Positions 43,538-54,400 of a DNA stretch of 64,000 bases are shown here, in pieces. The position numbers and the translations under genes were made by a program. The notes beneath the pieces were generated by a model. That model saw nothing but the letters and a program-made list of their open reading frames with translations, made no database searches and was not told the origin of the DNA. Position 1 is the stretch's first letter, and each line of letters starts with the position of its first letter. Source of the stretch: Chryseobacterium taeanense (lineage in GTDB: Bacteria; Bacteroidota; Bacteroidia; Flavobacteriales; Weeksellaceae); assembly GCF_900099685.1 (NCBI RefSeq), contig NZ_FNDW01000001.1:1-64000 (forward strand). The letters are read 5' to 3'.

Positions 43538-44326
43538 TTATTTTATAATTTCCTGAAGGTGCGAATTTCTGAGTCTCCGCTGATAAATAGGCAGATACTT
43601 TTCTATCGGAATTTTGACCGCTTCAAAGTTACCGACTATAATATAAGGTTCTATATTTTCTGATGTATAGACAAACTGCAGGAAGTTGTCGATAAGATTT
43701 TCAGGGATTTTAAATTTGGTAAAATAGTCTTTTCCGAGATAGTTTTTGATTTGCGTTACCGAACTGTTCATCTTTTCGTACGCCAGATAACGTTGTTTTT
43801 TCTTTCGTTCACCGGAAAGAATATCATAAATGCTTTCCAGACTGAAGGTTAATCCTCCGTCTCTCAATCCGGCAACAGGTAATTGCGGAGACGTGCCGTC
43901 TCCTTTAGGCTCGGGCAGTCCAATTACTTTTTTTATAGCCAGCGCCTTATCATCCTTTTTGATGGCATTTACATCATATCTAAGATTTCCGGTAGGCTTA
44001 AATCTGTTGATAACAACCTCCTGAATGTCATGATACGCTATCTTCAGTTCTATTAAATTTCTTTGCCCGATCATTTGAGAGGTAAGCTTTATGTCTTTTC
44101 TTTCCGTAACAATAGAGGTAAATCGTATCACATCGCCCGCATCGGCGGTAATATTAAAATCACCATTAAAATCACTGAGAACGGTCTTCTGAGTAGTAAG
44201 ATTGGTGATATATACCTGATTAAGATATAAAGTGGAATTATCTCTTAAAAAGACTTCACCGGAATATGACTGAGCGTTAATTTTCGTCAGAAAAACCAAC
44301 AGCAATAGAGTAAATAGCTTATTCAT
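43538..44326 (-). CDS. CarboxypepD_reg-like exported protein
   Basis: This 262-residue protein has a signal peptide ending KINAQ (about residue 19). The first domain (about 20-100: SYSGEVFLRDNSTLYLNQVYITNLTTQKTVLSDFNGDFNITADAGDVIRFTSIVTERKDI) is a carboxypeptidase-regulatory-like beta sandwich of the type fused to SusC proteins and secreted anchors. The C-terminal half (about 110-262) is basic and helical with no recognised domain. Possibly it is an outer-membrane-associated accessory protein; no partner is apparent. It lies 136 bases downstream of the large T9SS genes but is separate from them. Confidence 0.75.
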   Translation of the reverse strand: MNKLFTLLLLVFLTKINAQSYSGEVFLRDNSTLYLNQVYITNLTTQKTVLSDFNGDFNITADAGDVIRFTSIVTERKDIKLTSQMIGQRNLIELKIAYHDIQEVVINRFKPTGNLRYDVNAIKKDDKALAIKKVIGLPEPKGDGTSPQLPVAGLRDGGLTFSLESIYDILSGERKKKQRYLAYEKMNSSVTQIKNYLGKDYFTKFKIPENLIDNFLQFVYTSENIEPYIIVGNFEAVKIPIEKYLPIYQRRLRNSHLQEIIK

Positions 44327-44462
44327 ATAATTAGGGCAAAATTACGCAGAATTGTATCAATTTATACCTATTTTAGTAGTGAAGACAGGTTAAAATTATA
44401 TTAAACTTTGCCTAATAATTGTTAATGAATGTTATAAAATTTATATCAATTTTGGTTTTGAC

Positions 44463-47400
44463 TTAATAATTTTTCACAAGCAGCCAGCTTGAATATTTTA
44501 CGGTTGTCTTTCCTCCGAATTCAGTCCAGCTGATGAAATACCAATAGGTTGCAGTATTTACGTGTCTTCCGGTAATCATTCCATCCCAGATAAATTTGTT
44601 AGTGGGAGTTCCTCTGAAAACTTCAGCGCCATATCGGTCGAATATTCTGAATATGATATTCTCATTATTCATTAATGACGAATAATCAATCGCATCGTTA
44701 TACCCATCCTGATTAGGTGTAATGGTGTTGATGAGGTTGATAATCACAAAATTCATTGTCACTTCATCGCAACGGTTGGAGTCGCGTACATGAACTGTGT
44801 GGTTTCCACGAGGCACATTCACAAAAACATTGGAATTCTGCCAGTTGAATCCATCTAAAGAATATTCATAAGGAGGTGTTCCTCCACTTACCGAGATGGT
44901 AACGCTACTCCCATTTATCTCAATCATTGAAATAACCGGAAGTACAGACTCTGTAACGGTTACATTCTGCCTGTATGTACAGCCTTCAAAAGTAAGATCT
45001 ACCCAATAGTTTCCGGGGCCAACATTGCTGATAGAAGGTGTTGTAGCACCGGTATTCCATGTATAGCTGTCAAATCCGGGACCTGCATTCAGTACCGTTT
45101 GGGTATTAGGACAAATTACTTTACTCATCAGGACATCAGAATGCTTCGGTGTTTTAATATTAATAACAATGGAGGCGATATTCGGACAAGAACCGGGTTT
45201 TTCAAAGCGTATGTAAATGGTTTGGGTTCCTGTGATATCCATTGGGTTTAAAGTGGCTGAAGTATTGTTTTGCGCATCCGCTAAAGTAAGATGAAATGTT
45301 GCTGTCACCAGAGGATCTGTAGTAAACTGACTGATATACGTCAGCAGATCAATTGTTTTTGTACCGTCCAAATTGTCATCGCATACTGTAACAGAATGGG
45401 TTGTTTTAATGAGAGGAATTTTAGCTCCAATTGTAAAAATGAGAGGTTTGATTACTGGTGCACATCCATCCGGAGAATCCACTCTTAGGTATATGGTTGT
45501 GATGGCTGTATATGACCAGTTGTTGGGAAGGGTATTGTTGTTTCCTGCATTGGCATCATTAAGGTTTCCATAATATCTCACTCCGGGAAAATATCCGGGG
45601 TTACTGAGTACAATAGGAGTAATGTTCGATAAAATTACATTGACAATACCATCCAGATTGTCATCGCAAAATGATCCTGTATAGTTATTGACGATAGTAG
45701 CATAAGGATATAAATTAAGAGTAATCTGTGCGATATTTTTACATCCCAGATTATTTTTTACCACCGCATAAACAATGGTACCGTTGGCAGCGGGATATGT
45801 GGACGGAGCTGCTATATTGGTTCCGGGAGTTTCATTCTGCGCAGCCGTTAAAGAAGGGTAATAGGTTATAGTTACCGGTGAATTACTGGTAACGACAGCA
45901 GATGTTAAATCAAATACTCCCTGTCCGGATCCGTTGTCGCAGGCAGTAAGGCTTGCATTGTTTACAGTTATGGTCTGTATATTAATTGTCACAGTTACCG
46001 TTTCACAATCCGGGAGATTAGGGTCGTTTCCACAGAAAGTGTAGGTAAATGTATCTGTCCCCGCTGTTCCTGGGTTCGTAACAGTATAAGTAATCACTCC
46101 GGTAGTAGCGTTCACGGTTGCAGTTCCCAGAGTCGGTGCCGTAAGAATGGAAACCGTCGCAGGAGCAGGCGTTTGTGCAGAACCTGTAAATGCCGGTGTA
46201 ATGGTTTTTGTGGTACACACATCATAAGCAATTGATGAAAGTTTGGTACAGTTAAGTACTTTAAACTGTTCGGTCACTAATGGCGCACAGCTTCCCATGG
46301 TTACAGAACAAGTGTAATATCCCGATTGGGTAGGGGTGATCGATGGATTTGTAGCTCCCGGGATGATGTTTCCATTATTGTACCATTGATACGTGTCGTA
46401 AATAATAGGGTCTACCGTAAGAACAATTCCGGGTACGCAGTCTCCACCAGATTTTAAAATCACCGGCTGTGTAGGAAAACCTGCAAAAAAACCTCCGTAT
46501 CCCACAGCGTCACTTCCTGCATTTATTCCTGCCATGATGGCTTTAGAAGATACGACCGTGATTGTTCCTGTTGTATTTGGAATACCGTAGGTTACCCAGT
46601 TGTTGGTTCCCGTCATATTGAAAGGGCCTGTGGTGGCGGGAGGAGTAACGCCGTTTACCGTCAATACGGCATTGCGTTCCGTAATAAGATTTAGTTTGGT
46701 GGGAATATTCAGGATTCCTGTCGGGTTTCCGTTAGAATACACAAAATTTTCATCAATAAAACCAAGTTCATTAATCTGTTTGGGAAGATAGCAGTTGATT
46801 GCAGGAATAAAATTAAAACCTCCGGTTGCGACTTCATTTCCTACAGTACCTGCGCCTGCCAATACCTGATAGATATAGGCATTTTTGGAAGTTCTGATAT
46901 ATAAATTATAATGCCCATTTCCCTGAAGCTGATATTTTGAATCGGGAATCATAAAATATTGCCCGATGTTTAGAGTAGCAATAGGTAGTGTTTCGTTATT
47001 TACCCGAACTTCTGTATTGTTTTCAGTGGCGATAACAAGCGCCCCTTCCATATTGGCTCCGATACTTCCGTTACCTTTTACAAGGGCGAATTCGTTACCA
47101 AGTCTTTCCACGGGTACAGACTGATCCATAAGAATATCTGAGCTGTTAGGAAAATTACCAGCATACTGGCCATTGAAATTACCATTGGTAACGTTTACCG
47201 GTTTATTGGAAACTATTTTAGCTCCGATGAAACCATCAGCATTTCCTGTAATATTTCCGATACCGTCAATAATATATGATTGACCTTTGTTTAAAGTAAA
47301 AGTCATTGTGGGATTAGTTGTTCCTGTCGTCCCGTTAGAAAACTGTACCGTAGGTTTATAGCCTGAAATCGTAATGGTTGTATTGTCTTCCGTTGCCAGT

Positions 47401-47864
47401 ACACTTGTCATGAAGTTCAGGATAGTGTTGCTTACCGTGATCGGTGCATTGGCAGCATAAAAAAGTTGTCCTGTGGACGGAATCCCTTTTGAGGTGATGA
47501 TTTCCGCATGGTTGAACACAGAAAACCTTAAGTTGGCATAAAACGGAAATTCTGCCTTTACATAAAGACCTTTTGTAGTGGGGGTAAATAAATCGGTCTG
47601 TTGTGTTGTAATGATGTACTCTCTCGGAATGTCAATTTTCTGAGGATTCCCTTTACTTATATTCACAGAAGCAATTAAAATATTATTATTGTAAATACTT
47701 ACCGGGAATGGGATCGTGCGGTTTGTGGAAAGGTATAATTTCTGAAAAGGATTTGAATTTCCCGTTCGGTCTATCATAGGGGCAAACCAATGTTCCCTGT
47801 CTAATTGTGCAAATGCAGAGGTGAAAAAATAAAATATAAATAAAAAAGATAGAATTTTCCTCAT
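44463..47864 (-). CDS. T9SS type B-sorted giant adhesin-like protein 1
   Basis: This 1133-residue secreted protein has a signal peptide (about 1-19). An IgGFc-binding-type N-terminal region follows (about 20-460, LDREHWFAPMIDRTGN and repeated TEDNTTITISGYKPTV / GQSYIIDG / IGANMEGALVIATENNTEVRVN). Next come an Ig-like domain (about 470-535, TYQWYNNGNIIPGATNPSITPTQSGYYTC) and a cadherin-like domain (about 545-630). Gliding-motility-type repeats fill about 640-900. A SprB-like segment (SGGTPPYEYSLDGFNWQ) precedes the type B C-terminal sorting domain (about 1035-1133, ITPNQDGYNDAIDYSSL ... WDGMITGRHV ... YSSWLLVKNY). It is exported by the type IX system (family knowledge). It is the third of three tandem paralogues. 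Confidence 0.88.
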   Translation of the reverse strand: MRKILSFLFIFYFFTSAFAQLDREHWFAPMIDRTGNSNPFQKLYLSTNRTIPFPVSIYNNNILIASVNISKGNPQKIDIPREYIITTQQTDLFTPTTKGLYVKAEFPFYANLRFSVFNHAEIITSKGIPSTGQLFYAANAPITVSNTILNFMTSVLATEDNTTITISGYKPTVQFSNGTTGTTNPTMTFTLNKGQSYIIDGIGNITGNADGFIGAKIVSNKPVNVTNGNFNGQYAGNFPNSSDILMDQSVPVERLGNEFALVKGNGSIGANMEGALVIATENNTEVRVNNETLPIATLNIGQYFMIPDSKYQLQGNGHYNLYIRTSKNAYIYQVLAGAGTVGNEVATGGFNFIPAINCYLPKQINELGFIDENFVYSNGNPTGILNIPTKLNLITERNAVLTVNGVTPPATTGPFNMTGTNNWVTYGIPNTTGTITVVSSKAIMAGINAGSDAVGYGGFFAGFPTQPVILKSGGDCVPGIVLTVDPIIYDTYQWYNNGNIIPGATNPSITPTQSGYYTCSVTMGSCAPLVTEQFKVLNCTKLSSIAYDVCTTKTITPAFTGSAQTPAPATVSILTAPTLGTATVNATTGVITYTVTNPGTAGTDTFTYTFCGNDPNLPDCETVTVTINIQTITVNNASLTACDNGSGQGVFDLTSAVVTSNSPVTITYYPSLTAAQNETPGTNIAAPSTYPAANGTIVYAVVKNNLGCKNIAQITLNLYPYATIVNNYTGSFCDDNLDGIVNVILSNITPIVLSNPGYFPGVRYYGNLNDANAGNNNTLPNNWSYTAITTIYLRVDSPDGCAPVIKPLIFTIGAKIPLIKTTHSVTVCDDNLDGTKTIDLLTYISQFTTDPLVTATFHLTLADAQNNTSATLNPMDITGTQTIYIRFEKPGSCPNIASIVINIKTPKHSDVLMSKVICPNTQTVLNAGPGFDSYTWNTGATTPSISNVGPGNYWVDLTFEGCTYRQNVTVTESVLPVISMIEINGSSVTISVSGGTPPYEYSLDGFNWQNSNVFVNVPRGNHTVHVRDSNRCDEVTMNFVIINLINTITPNQDGYNDAIDYSSLMNNENIIFRIFDRYGAEVFRGTPTNKFIWDGMITGRHVNTATYWYFISWTEFGGKTTVKYSSWLLVKNY

Positions 47865-47920
47865 TCAGATATTGCTTTTGTCACAAATTTAATAATAAAA
47901 TGCATTACCTTGCTGAAAAT

Positions 47921-47959
47921 ATACAAAAAACCACAACCGAACGTTGTGGTTTTTGTATA
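47921..47959. terminator. Terminator hairpin (long inverted repeat) after the 74-codon gene
   Basis: AAAAACCACAAC pairs with GTTGTGGTTTTT, and the flanking ATAC/GTAT extends the stem to about 16 pairs. It would terminate minus-strand transcripts from the 74-codon gene, with possible activity in both directions. Confidence 0.8.
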
Positions 47960-47968
47960 TATAAAATA

Positions 47969-48193
47969 TTAATCGATATTTTTACCAAAGTCCATCCGAA
48001 GAAAATTCACCAAAAAGATGTAGTCTCGTCCGTATTGGGTATCATGCATCGTGCGGTGTAAGCATCTTTCTTCGGGCGTAGCATACGGCTTACATCGAGC
48101 GTCAAAAGACCATTGCATCGGACGTTGTAATGCTCTTGCATGGTACGAGGTAAGAGTTTCTCTAAGGAGAAAGTTATTTAAAATGTATGACAT
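47969..48193 (-). CDS. Orphan 74-codon gene between T9SS paralogues
   Basis: The protein has 74 residues, beginning SYILNNFLLRETLTSYHARALQR with the ATG at 48193. It is Arg/His/Met-rich with codons (CGT, CGA, CGC) unlike its neighbours, has three cysteines and no signal peptide, and is bounded on both sides by terminator hairpins. The frame continues upstream into the terminator of the previous gene, so the ATG after that hairpin was chosen. The last 30 bases (CGGATGGA...GATTAA) closely resemble the end of the upstream T9SS paralogue but in another frame, where they would read GWTLVK. The gene could therefore sit on a relic of a fourth copy. Alternatively the segment is an RNA gene: CGGTGTAAGC and GCTTACATCG can pair. 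The coding call is moderate. Confidence 0.45.
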   Translation of the reverse strand: MSYILNNFLLRETLTSYHARALQRPMQWSFDARCKPYATPEERCLHRTMHDTQYGRDYIFLVNFLRMDFGKNID

Positions 48194-48216
48194 TAATAAA
48201 TAATTACTGTCAGGCA

Positions 48217-48243
48217 TAAAAAAAGCTGCCATGAAGGCAGCTC
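48217..48243 (-). terminator. Terminator of the middle T9SS paralogue
   Basis: On the minus strand AGCTGCC pairs with GGCAGCT around TTCAT and runs into a U tract, about 20 bases past the stop of the gene at 48264. Confidence 0.85.
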
Positions 48244-48263
48244 GATATTATTTGTAATAGCTT

Positions 48264-51200
48264 TTAATCAATATTTTTTACTAATATCCATCCGGTATAT
48301 TTTATCGGAGTTTTCTCTTTATTAGGTTCATTCCAGTTGATGTGATACCAGTAGGTTCCGGTAACGATTTTTTTGTCATAATGTTTTCCGTCCCACTTAT
48401 AATTATTGAACTTATCTCCTGTGAATATCTTGTTTCCATATCTGTCGTAGATCACAAAAGAAAGATTTTCTTTGTAGGCAAGTTCGCTGTAATCAATGAA
48501 ATCATTTTTGTTGTCACCGTTCGGAGTAATGGCATTGATGAGATTCGGAACCGTTACTTCAACGAATACCGGTGTACAGTTGTAGGTGTCCTTTACATAA
48601 AAAATATGCTGTCCTCTTGTAAGCCCCGTAAATACATTTGAATCCTGCCAGTTGGCTGGTGAATCTACCGCATATTGGTAAGGCCCTTTACCACCTGTTA
48701 CATGAACGGTTACTGTATTGTTTGAAATTTCGATTTCAGTGATCACTGGAGCTTCGGCTTTCTTCACATATACAAACTGTTTCACGAAACATCCGTTATC
48801 TTCAAGAATTACCCAATATTCTCCTACGGTTGCACCTTCGAGTACCTGTGTTGTTGCGCCGGTATTCCATTCATAAGATTCATATCCCGGACCTGCATCA
48901 AGGTTTGTTCTTCCATTGATACAGATGATTTTATCTGTCAGCACTGCAGATCTGTTAGGAGGAATTACCTTTAAATTAATTTTTGCAATAGTGTAACACT
49001 GATTGCTGTTATAAACTCTCACAAAGACAGCGCCATCTCCCGAAATATACATGTCGGAGACAAGTATTTCGTTGGTTCCGTTGCTGGCATCTACAAACGT
49101 AGGATAATATTTTTTGGTAACCGGGCTTTCGGCTGTTACAACGGCACTGGTAAGGTCGAATTTAGCTTTTGCTTCATCAGTTTCCAGGAAACATTCGCTT
49201 AAGGTAGCTTCATTTACCACAGGAGAAGGAAGGAAAGATAATGTTATTTTGGCGTTTCCGACGCAGCCCTCGTTGGTGGTAACTTTTACATAGACATAAC
49301 CTTCTGTGGAAAGATAATTCGTAGGATTATTAATTTGGTTCGTATTTGCATTAAGATCTGCCAGAGTAGGATAAAACTTCTTTGTCACTTGGCTATATGT
49401 CGTAACATTAGCCGTTGTAAGATCAAAGTAACCTTTGCCATTGTACTGGCATGCTTTAATCGTTGCATCTGTCAGGATAAAAGGAACAACATTCAGATTT
49501 AATGTTACGTGTTCGCAATCAATAAACTCTGTAGCATTTCCACAAAATTGATATACAATAGTATCTGCTCCGATATATCCCGCGTTCGGAATATAGGTGA
49601 TCTGTCCCGTAGCAGGGTTTAAGGTTGCTGTTCCGTGAGTAGGATACGTGAGGATGGTCACGGTACTTGCTACCGGTGTCTGTGTGGTATTGAATGAAAA
49701 TTCTGGCACAATTACTTTGGTGGCACAGGCATTCAGATTGGCTGTCGTGTTTCGGATACACGAGAATACTTTGTAAACAGGGGTTGTTACCGGCGGGCAT
49801 GTTCCCATTGTTACTTTTACGGTATAATTTCCTGCCTGTGTAGGCGTATAAACGTATTGTGTTGCTCCGGGTATGGCAACGTCGTTCAAATACCATTGAT
49901 AGGTTTCGAAGCTGTCGTCTACTTCAAGCACGATTCCCGGAACACATTCCCCTGTTTGCTTGGCAATTACGGGAACGGATGAGAAACCTGCGAAATATCC
50001 TCCGTATCCTACAACGCCACTTCCTCCCGCAATACCTGCTGTTACGGCTTTTGTAGAATTTACTGTGATATTGCCTGATAGCCCCGGAATAGAGTAGGAT
50101 ACCCAATCCGTAGTTCCCTGAACAGGGTATGGCCCCTGTGTTGCAGTAGGCGTAATTGGTGTTCCTGTGCCGATGGTATAGGTAACGGTAGCTCCAACTT
50201 CCGTCAGAATGTTGAGTTTAATATCATTTGTAACGCCATTCAGATCGTTGATATAGGCAATTTCATCAATTTTCCTGGGTAAAAAACAGTTTAACGGTGG
50301 AATGTAATTGTATCCTAATGTAGCAATACTTGTTGCCAGACCTGCAAGAAGCTGATAAACATATACATTTTTGGATGTTTTAATGTACATATTATAATGT
50401 TCGTTACCTTGATTTATATAATTGACATTATTTGCAGGAGTCCCGGCATTTGGCCCGTTTACTCTGTAAAATTGTCCCTCATTAAGGGTTGCTACAACTG
50501 GTCCGCCATTGATGCGTACTTCTGTATTGTTTTCGGTAGCAATGATCAGAGCATCTTCCATCAGAGCAGATACGTTACCATTTCCTTTTACCAAAACAAA
50601 TTCATTTCCTAATCGGTCTACAGGTACAGCTTGATCCATGATAATATCAGAACTTCCTCCTACACTTCCCCAGGAAAACTGACCATTAAAATTACCATTG
50701 GTTACAGAAATTGGCTTGTCAGATTCTATTTTAGCGCCTATGAAACCTGTTGCATTTCCAGACTGGTTTCCGACACCTTCAATAATATAGGATTGCCCTT
50801 TATTGAGAGTAAAAGACATAGAGGGAGTATTGGCTCCGGTAGCACCGTTAGAGAATATTACACTGGATGAATATCCTGAAACCGTAACAACGGTATTGTT
50901 TTCCGTTGCAAGAATTCCTGTCATAAAATTGTAAATGCCTCCCCCGCTAACATCTGTAATAGGGGCTGCGGCGGCATAAAACTTTTTACCAATTCCTGCT
51001 TTTCCTTTAGACGTTATAACCTCTCCGTGACTGGGAATAGAAATTCTTAAATTAGCATAGTAAGGTTTAGAACCTTTTGTATAAATACCCTTTGTAATGG
51101 GTTTGAAAAGATCAGTTACCAAGGGAGTAATGATGTTAGAATTTCCACTTGTAATCGGAATATTATAGATTACCGGGTTTCCTTTTACAATCGTTACAGT

Positions 51201-51404
51201 ATTGATTACTGTATTATTATTATAAATATCTACATCAAAAGGTACTGTGGAATCAGTGGAAAAATAAATGGATTGACTGTTTGTTCCCCCGGTTAATCCG
51301 GTATTATTCTTCATCGGCGCAAACCAATGTTCTGTGTCTCTCTGGGCAAAAAGAGTATTAACTGCCAAAAGCATTAATACGAAAGATAATAGAAATCTTT
51401 TCAT
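48264..51404 (-). CDS. T9SS type B-sorted giant adhesin-like protein 2
   Basis: This 1046-residue paralogue of the genes at 44463 and 51481 has a signal peptide ending LFAQ (about residue 20), then RDTEHWFAPMKNNTGL and the IgGFc-binding-type region with TENNTVVTVSGYSSSV and GQSYIIEGVGNQSGNATGFIGAKIESDKPISVTNGNFNGQF. An Ig-like WYLNDVAIPGATQ domain and a cadherin-like domain (VTILTYPTHGTATLNPATGQITYIPNAGY) follow, with fewer internal repeats than its sisters. A SprB-like segment (TGGKGPYQYAVDSPANWQDSNVF) and the type B sorting domain (ITPNGDNKNDFIDYSEL ... WDGKHYDKKIVTGTYWYHINW ... TGWILVKNID) end the protein. Shorter length reflects loss or absence of one or more repeat modules. Confidence 0.88.
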   Translation of the reverse strand: MKRFLLSFVLMLLAVNTLFAQRDTEHWFAPMKNNTGLTGGTNSQSIYFSTDSTVPFDVDIYNNNTVINTVTIVKGNPVIYNIPITSGNSNIITPLVTDLFKPITKGIYTKGSKPYYANLRISIPSHGEVITSKGKAGIGKKFYAAAAPITDVSGGGIYNFMTGILATENNTVVTVSGYSSSVIFSNGATGANTPSMSFTLNKGQSYIIEGVGNQSGNATGFIGAKIESDKPISVTNGNFNGQFSWGSVGGSSDIIMDQAVPVDRLGNEFVLVKGNGNVSALMEDALIIATENNTEVRINGGPVVATLNEGQFYRVNGPNAGTPANNVNYINQGNEHYNMYIKTSKNVYVYQLLAGLATSIATLGYNYIPPLNCFLPRKIDEIAYINDLNGVTNDIKLNILTEVGATVTYTIGTGTPITPTATQGPYPVQGTTDWVSYSIPGLSGNITVNSTKAVTAGIAGGSGVVGYGGYFAGFSSVPVIAKQTGECVPGIVLEVDDSFETYQWYLNDVAIPGATQYVYTPTQAGNYTVKVTMGTCPPVTTPVYKVFSCIRNTTANLNACATKVIVPEFSFNTTQTPVASTVTILTYPTHGTATLNPATGQITYIPNAGYIGADTIVYQFCGNATEFIDCEHVTLNLNVVPFILTDATIKACQYNGKGYFDLTTANVTTYSQVTKKFYPTLADLNANTNQINNPTNYLSTEGYVYVKVTTNEGCVGNAKITLSFLPSPVVNEATLSECFLETDEAKAKFDLTSAVVTAESPVTKKYYPTFVDASNGTNEILVSDMYISGDGAVFVRVYNSNQCYTIAKINLKVIPPNRSAVLTDKIICINGRTNLDAGPGYESYEWNTGATTQVLEGATVGEYWVILEDNGCFVKQFVYVKKAEAPVITEIEISNNTVTVHVTGGKGPYQYAVDSPANWQDSNVFTGLTRGQHIFYVKDTYNCTPVFVEVTVPNLINAITPNGDNKNDFIDYSELAYKENLSFVIYDRYGNKIFTGDKFNNYKWDGKHYDKKIVTGTYWYHINWNEPNKEKTPIKYTGWILVKNID

Positions 51405-51480
51405 ATGGAATGGATTATGATTTCTACAAAAATAAACTTTTATTCAATACTTTATCAATAAAACATAAAGAAAGTTAAAT

Positions 51481-54400
51481 TTATTCACGATTTTTAATTA
51501 ATAGCCAGCCCGAATATGAAACTGGTAATTTTGTGTCAGGCTCTGTCCATTTTAATAAATACCAGTACGTTCCTGTCGGTAAAGGTCTTCCATTCAGCTT
51601 TCCGTCCCAGATGTAATTTTTGTCAGTAGATTTATAGACAGGCGCTCCGTAGCGGTCTACCACTTCTATAGAAACATTTTGTTTGATTCTGAGATCTGAA
51701 TAGTTCAGTGCATCATTAATTCCGTCTCCGTTAGGGGTAATCGCATTGATAAGGTTTAATACTAAAAACTCTTTAATAACCGGAATACAACGGTCGGCAC
51801 CTACAACATAAACAGTATGCATCCCCCTTGATAATCCACTAAATACGTTTGATGTCTGATAATCTATTCCATTTAAAGAATATTGATAAGGAGGCGTGCC
51901 TCCTGAAACAAAAACAGTGGCATTGTATCCTGAAACTTCGATTTTATTAATCACAGGAGCTTGTTCCGTTGTCACATTTACTAATTGATGATAAATGCAA
52001 CCGTTGAATTCAAGATCCACATAGTAATTACCTGCGCCTACTGTTATCGCCTGAGAGGTTGCTCCGGTACTCCAGTTATATGATGTGAAGCCTGGGCCGG
52101 CATCTAAAGTAACCTTCTGATCTGTACAAACAACCTGGTCTTTTAATACATCTGATTTTTTAGGAGTTTTTATGTTGATAGTTAAAGATCCTGTACTAGG
52201 GCATTCCGTCGCACTGGTGAATCTTATATAAAAAGTAGTTGCTGCGTTGATGGTTTGTGTAGGCGATATGGCATTAGTACCTGCCTGAGCATTCGCAAGG
52301 GTGTTGTGGAAAGTAAGGGTAACACCTGTATTTGTTGTAAACAGGTCTTTATAATAATTTAAATTTACACTTTCTGAACCATTAATATCACTGTCACAAA
52401 CTTCAGTATTGGCTACTGTGGCAAGCAGCGTAATTCTATTGCCGATTTTAAAATCGATCTGCCCAAAAGCCGGCGGACAGCTTCCTGTAAGTGCATCTAC
52501 GCGCACATAAACTGTTGTATTGGCAGTGTAGCTCCAGCTGGCCGGTAAGTTATTGGCATTGCCTGCATTAGAATCTGTCTGAAGCAGATAGTACCTTACG
52601 TTAAAATTAGCCGGGTTTGTTACAATAGCTGAGGTAACGGTGGAAAAATTAACATTAATAATCCCGTCGAAATTGTCATCACAGAGCGTGGCATTAAAAT
52701 TACCGGTATTGACACTCGGAGACGGAGTGGTTGTTAATGTAATCTGAGCCGTTTTTGTACACCCATATTGAGACGTGACATTAGCATAAATAGTTCCTGC
52801 CGGCCCGTTATAAGCTGCAGGATTAGCAATCGGAGTTCCCGTTAATGCAGCATTTGTGAAATACTGAACTGTAGTTCCGGAATCTGGAGTAACACTTACT
52901 GAGGTCAGAGCAAAGGTTCCATTTCCGTTTGCATCTGCACACGATGTTAAAGAACCGTTTGCTGTTTGTAAAACGTCTATGTTAACAATCACTTTAAAGT
53001 ATTCGAAATCAAATGGGCTACCGTTGCCTTCGGCATAGTAGATAAAGGTGTCGGTGGCATCTGCTGTAAGGCCACTGTTAGGAGTGTAAGTAATTTGTCC
53101 TGTCGCAGGATCTACGTTTGCTGTTCCTGATGTTGGAGGCGAAATAATACTTGTATGGGAAGGGACAATTGTCTGAGTTGAGGTGGTGAAAACTGGAGAA
53201 ATTACTTTCGTATTACACGAGCCTATATTATAGGTTGTGGTGGTAATAGGCGGACACAAAGTATAGTCATAGCCAGTGGTGAGCTTAGATTCACAGTTGT
53301 TTTTAGTCACGAGACAAGTGTATGTTCCGGCTCCGTATAATTCAGGATTGATTGAATATGAAGTTGCGCCGGGAATAATATTTCCATTCAGGAACCACTG
53401 ATATCCGTCGTAAGTATTGTCTACCTGCAGCAGAATTCCCAGATAGCAGTCTCCTGTTTTTGAAATTACAGGCACTGATGAAAATCCTGCGAAATAACCT
53501 CCATATCCCACGGCTCCACTTCCAGCTGCAATTCCGGCTGTGACTGGTTTTGTTGAGTTCACTGTGAGAGTTCCCGAAATACTCGGAATAGAGTATGTTA
53601 CCCAGTTCGGATTTCCGTTTACAGGAACGGGCCCGTTGCTGGCAGCAATAGGACTTCCATTTAATGTAACGGTTGCACCTGTTTGAGTAATGATGTTGAG
53701 TCTCGTGCTGTAGGTCTGGTTTCCTATTCTGTTAATAAACCCGATTTCATCAATTTTATTAGGGAGAAAACAGCTTAGTGGGGGGATAAAATTCATACCT
53801 CCCGTAGGATATTCATTTCCACCTGAAACTCCTGCCAGAAACTGGTATATATACACATTCTTATTGGTGGAAATCCCCATATTGTAAATACCGTTTCCCT
53901 GATTGACATAATTGGCGCTTGGAATCATATAGTACTGTCCTTCGTTCATTACGATTCCCGAGTTTACTCCATTAATGGTAAGCTGCGTGTTGTTTTCAGT
54001 AGCTATGACCAGTGCTGATTCCATTTGAGATGCCACGGATCCGTTACCTTTTACGACCACAAAATCTTTCCCAAGCCTGTCGACAGGAACTGCCTGATCC
54101 ATAAGAATGTCATTATTGCTAAGACCATTTGCGGGATAATGCATTCCGTTAAAATTACCATTAGTAACAGAAATGGGTTTTGTGGCTGTGATCTTAGCAC
54201 CGAGTAACCCATCCAGATTATAAGAGCTGTCTACAGCCAATGCATCCATTATATATGACTGTCCTTTATTTAAAGTGAAAGTTTTAGTAGGAGTAGATGA
54301 GCCATCAGAGAAAACAACATTTGGATTATATCCGGAAACCACGACTGTTGTATTGTCTTCAGTGGCCGTAACTCCGATTGTTGAATTTATTATAGGAACA

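Noticed and set aside
47969..48232. Longer start of the 74-codon gene inside the terminator of the upstream gene
   Set aside because: The extra residues derive from the terminator hairpin at 48217-48243, so the ATG after the hairpin is preferred.
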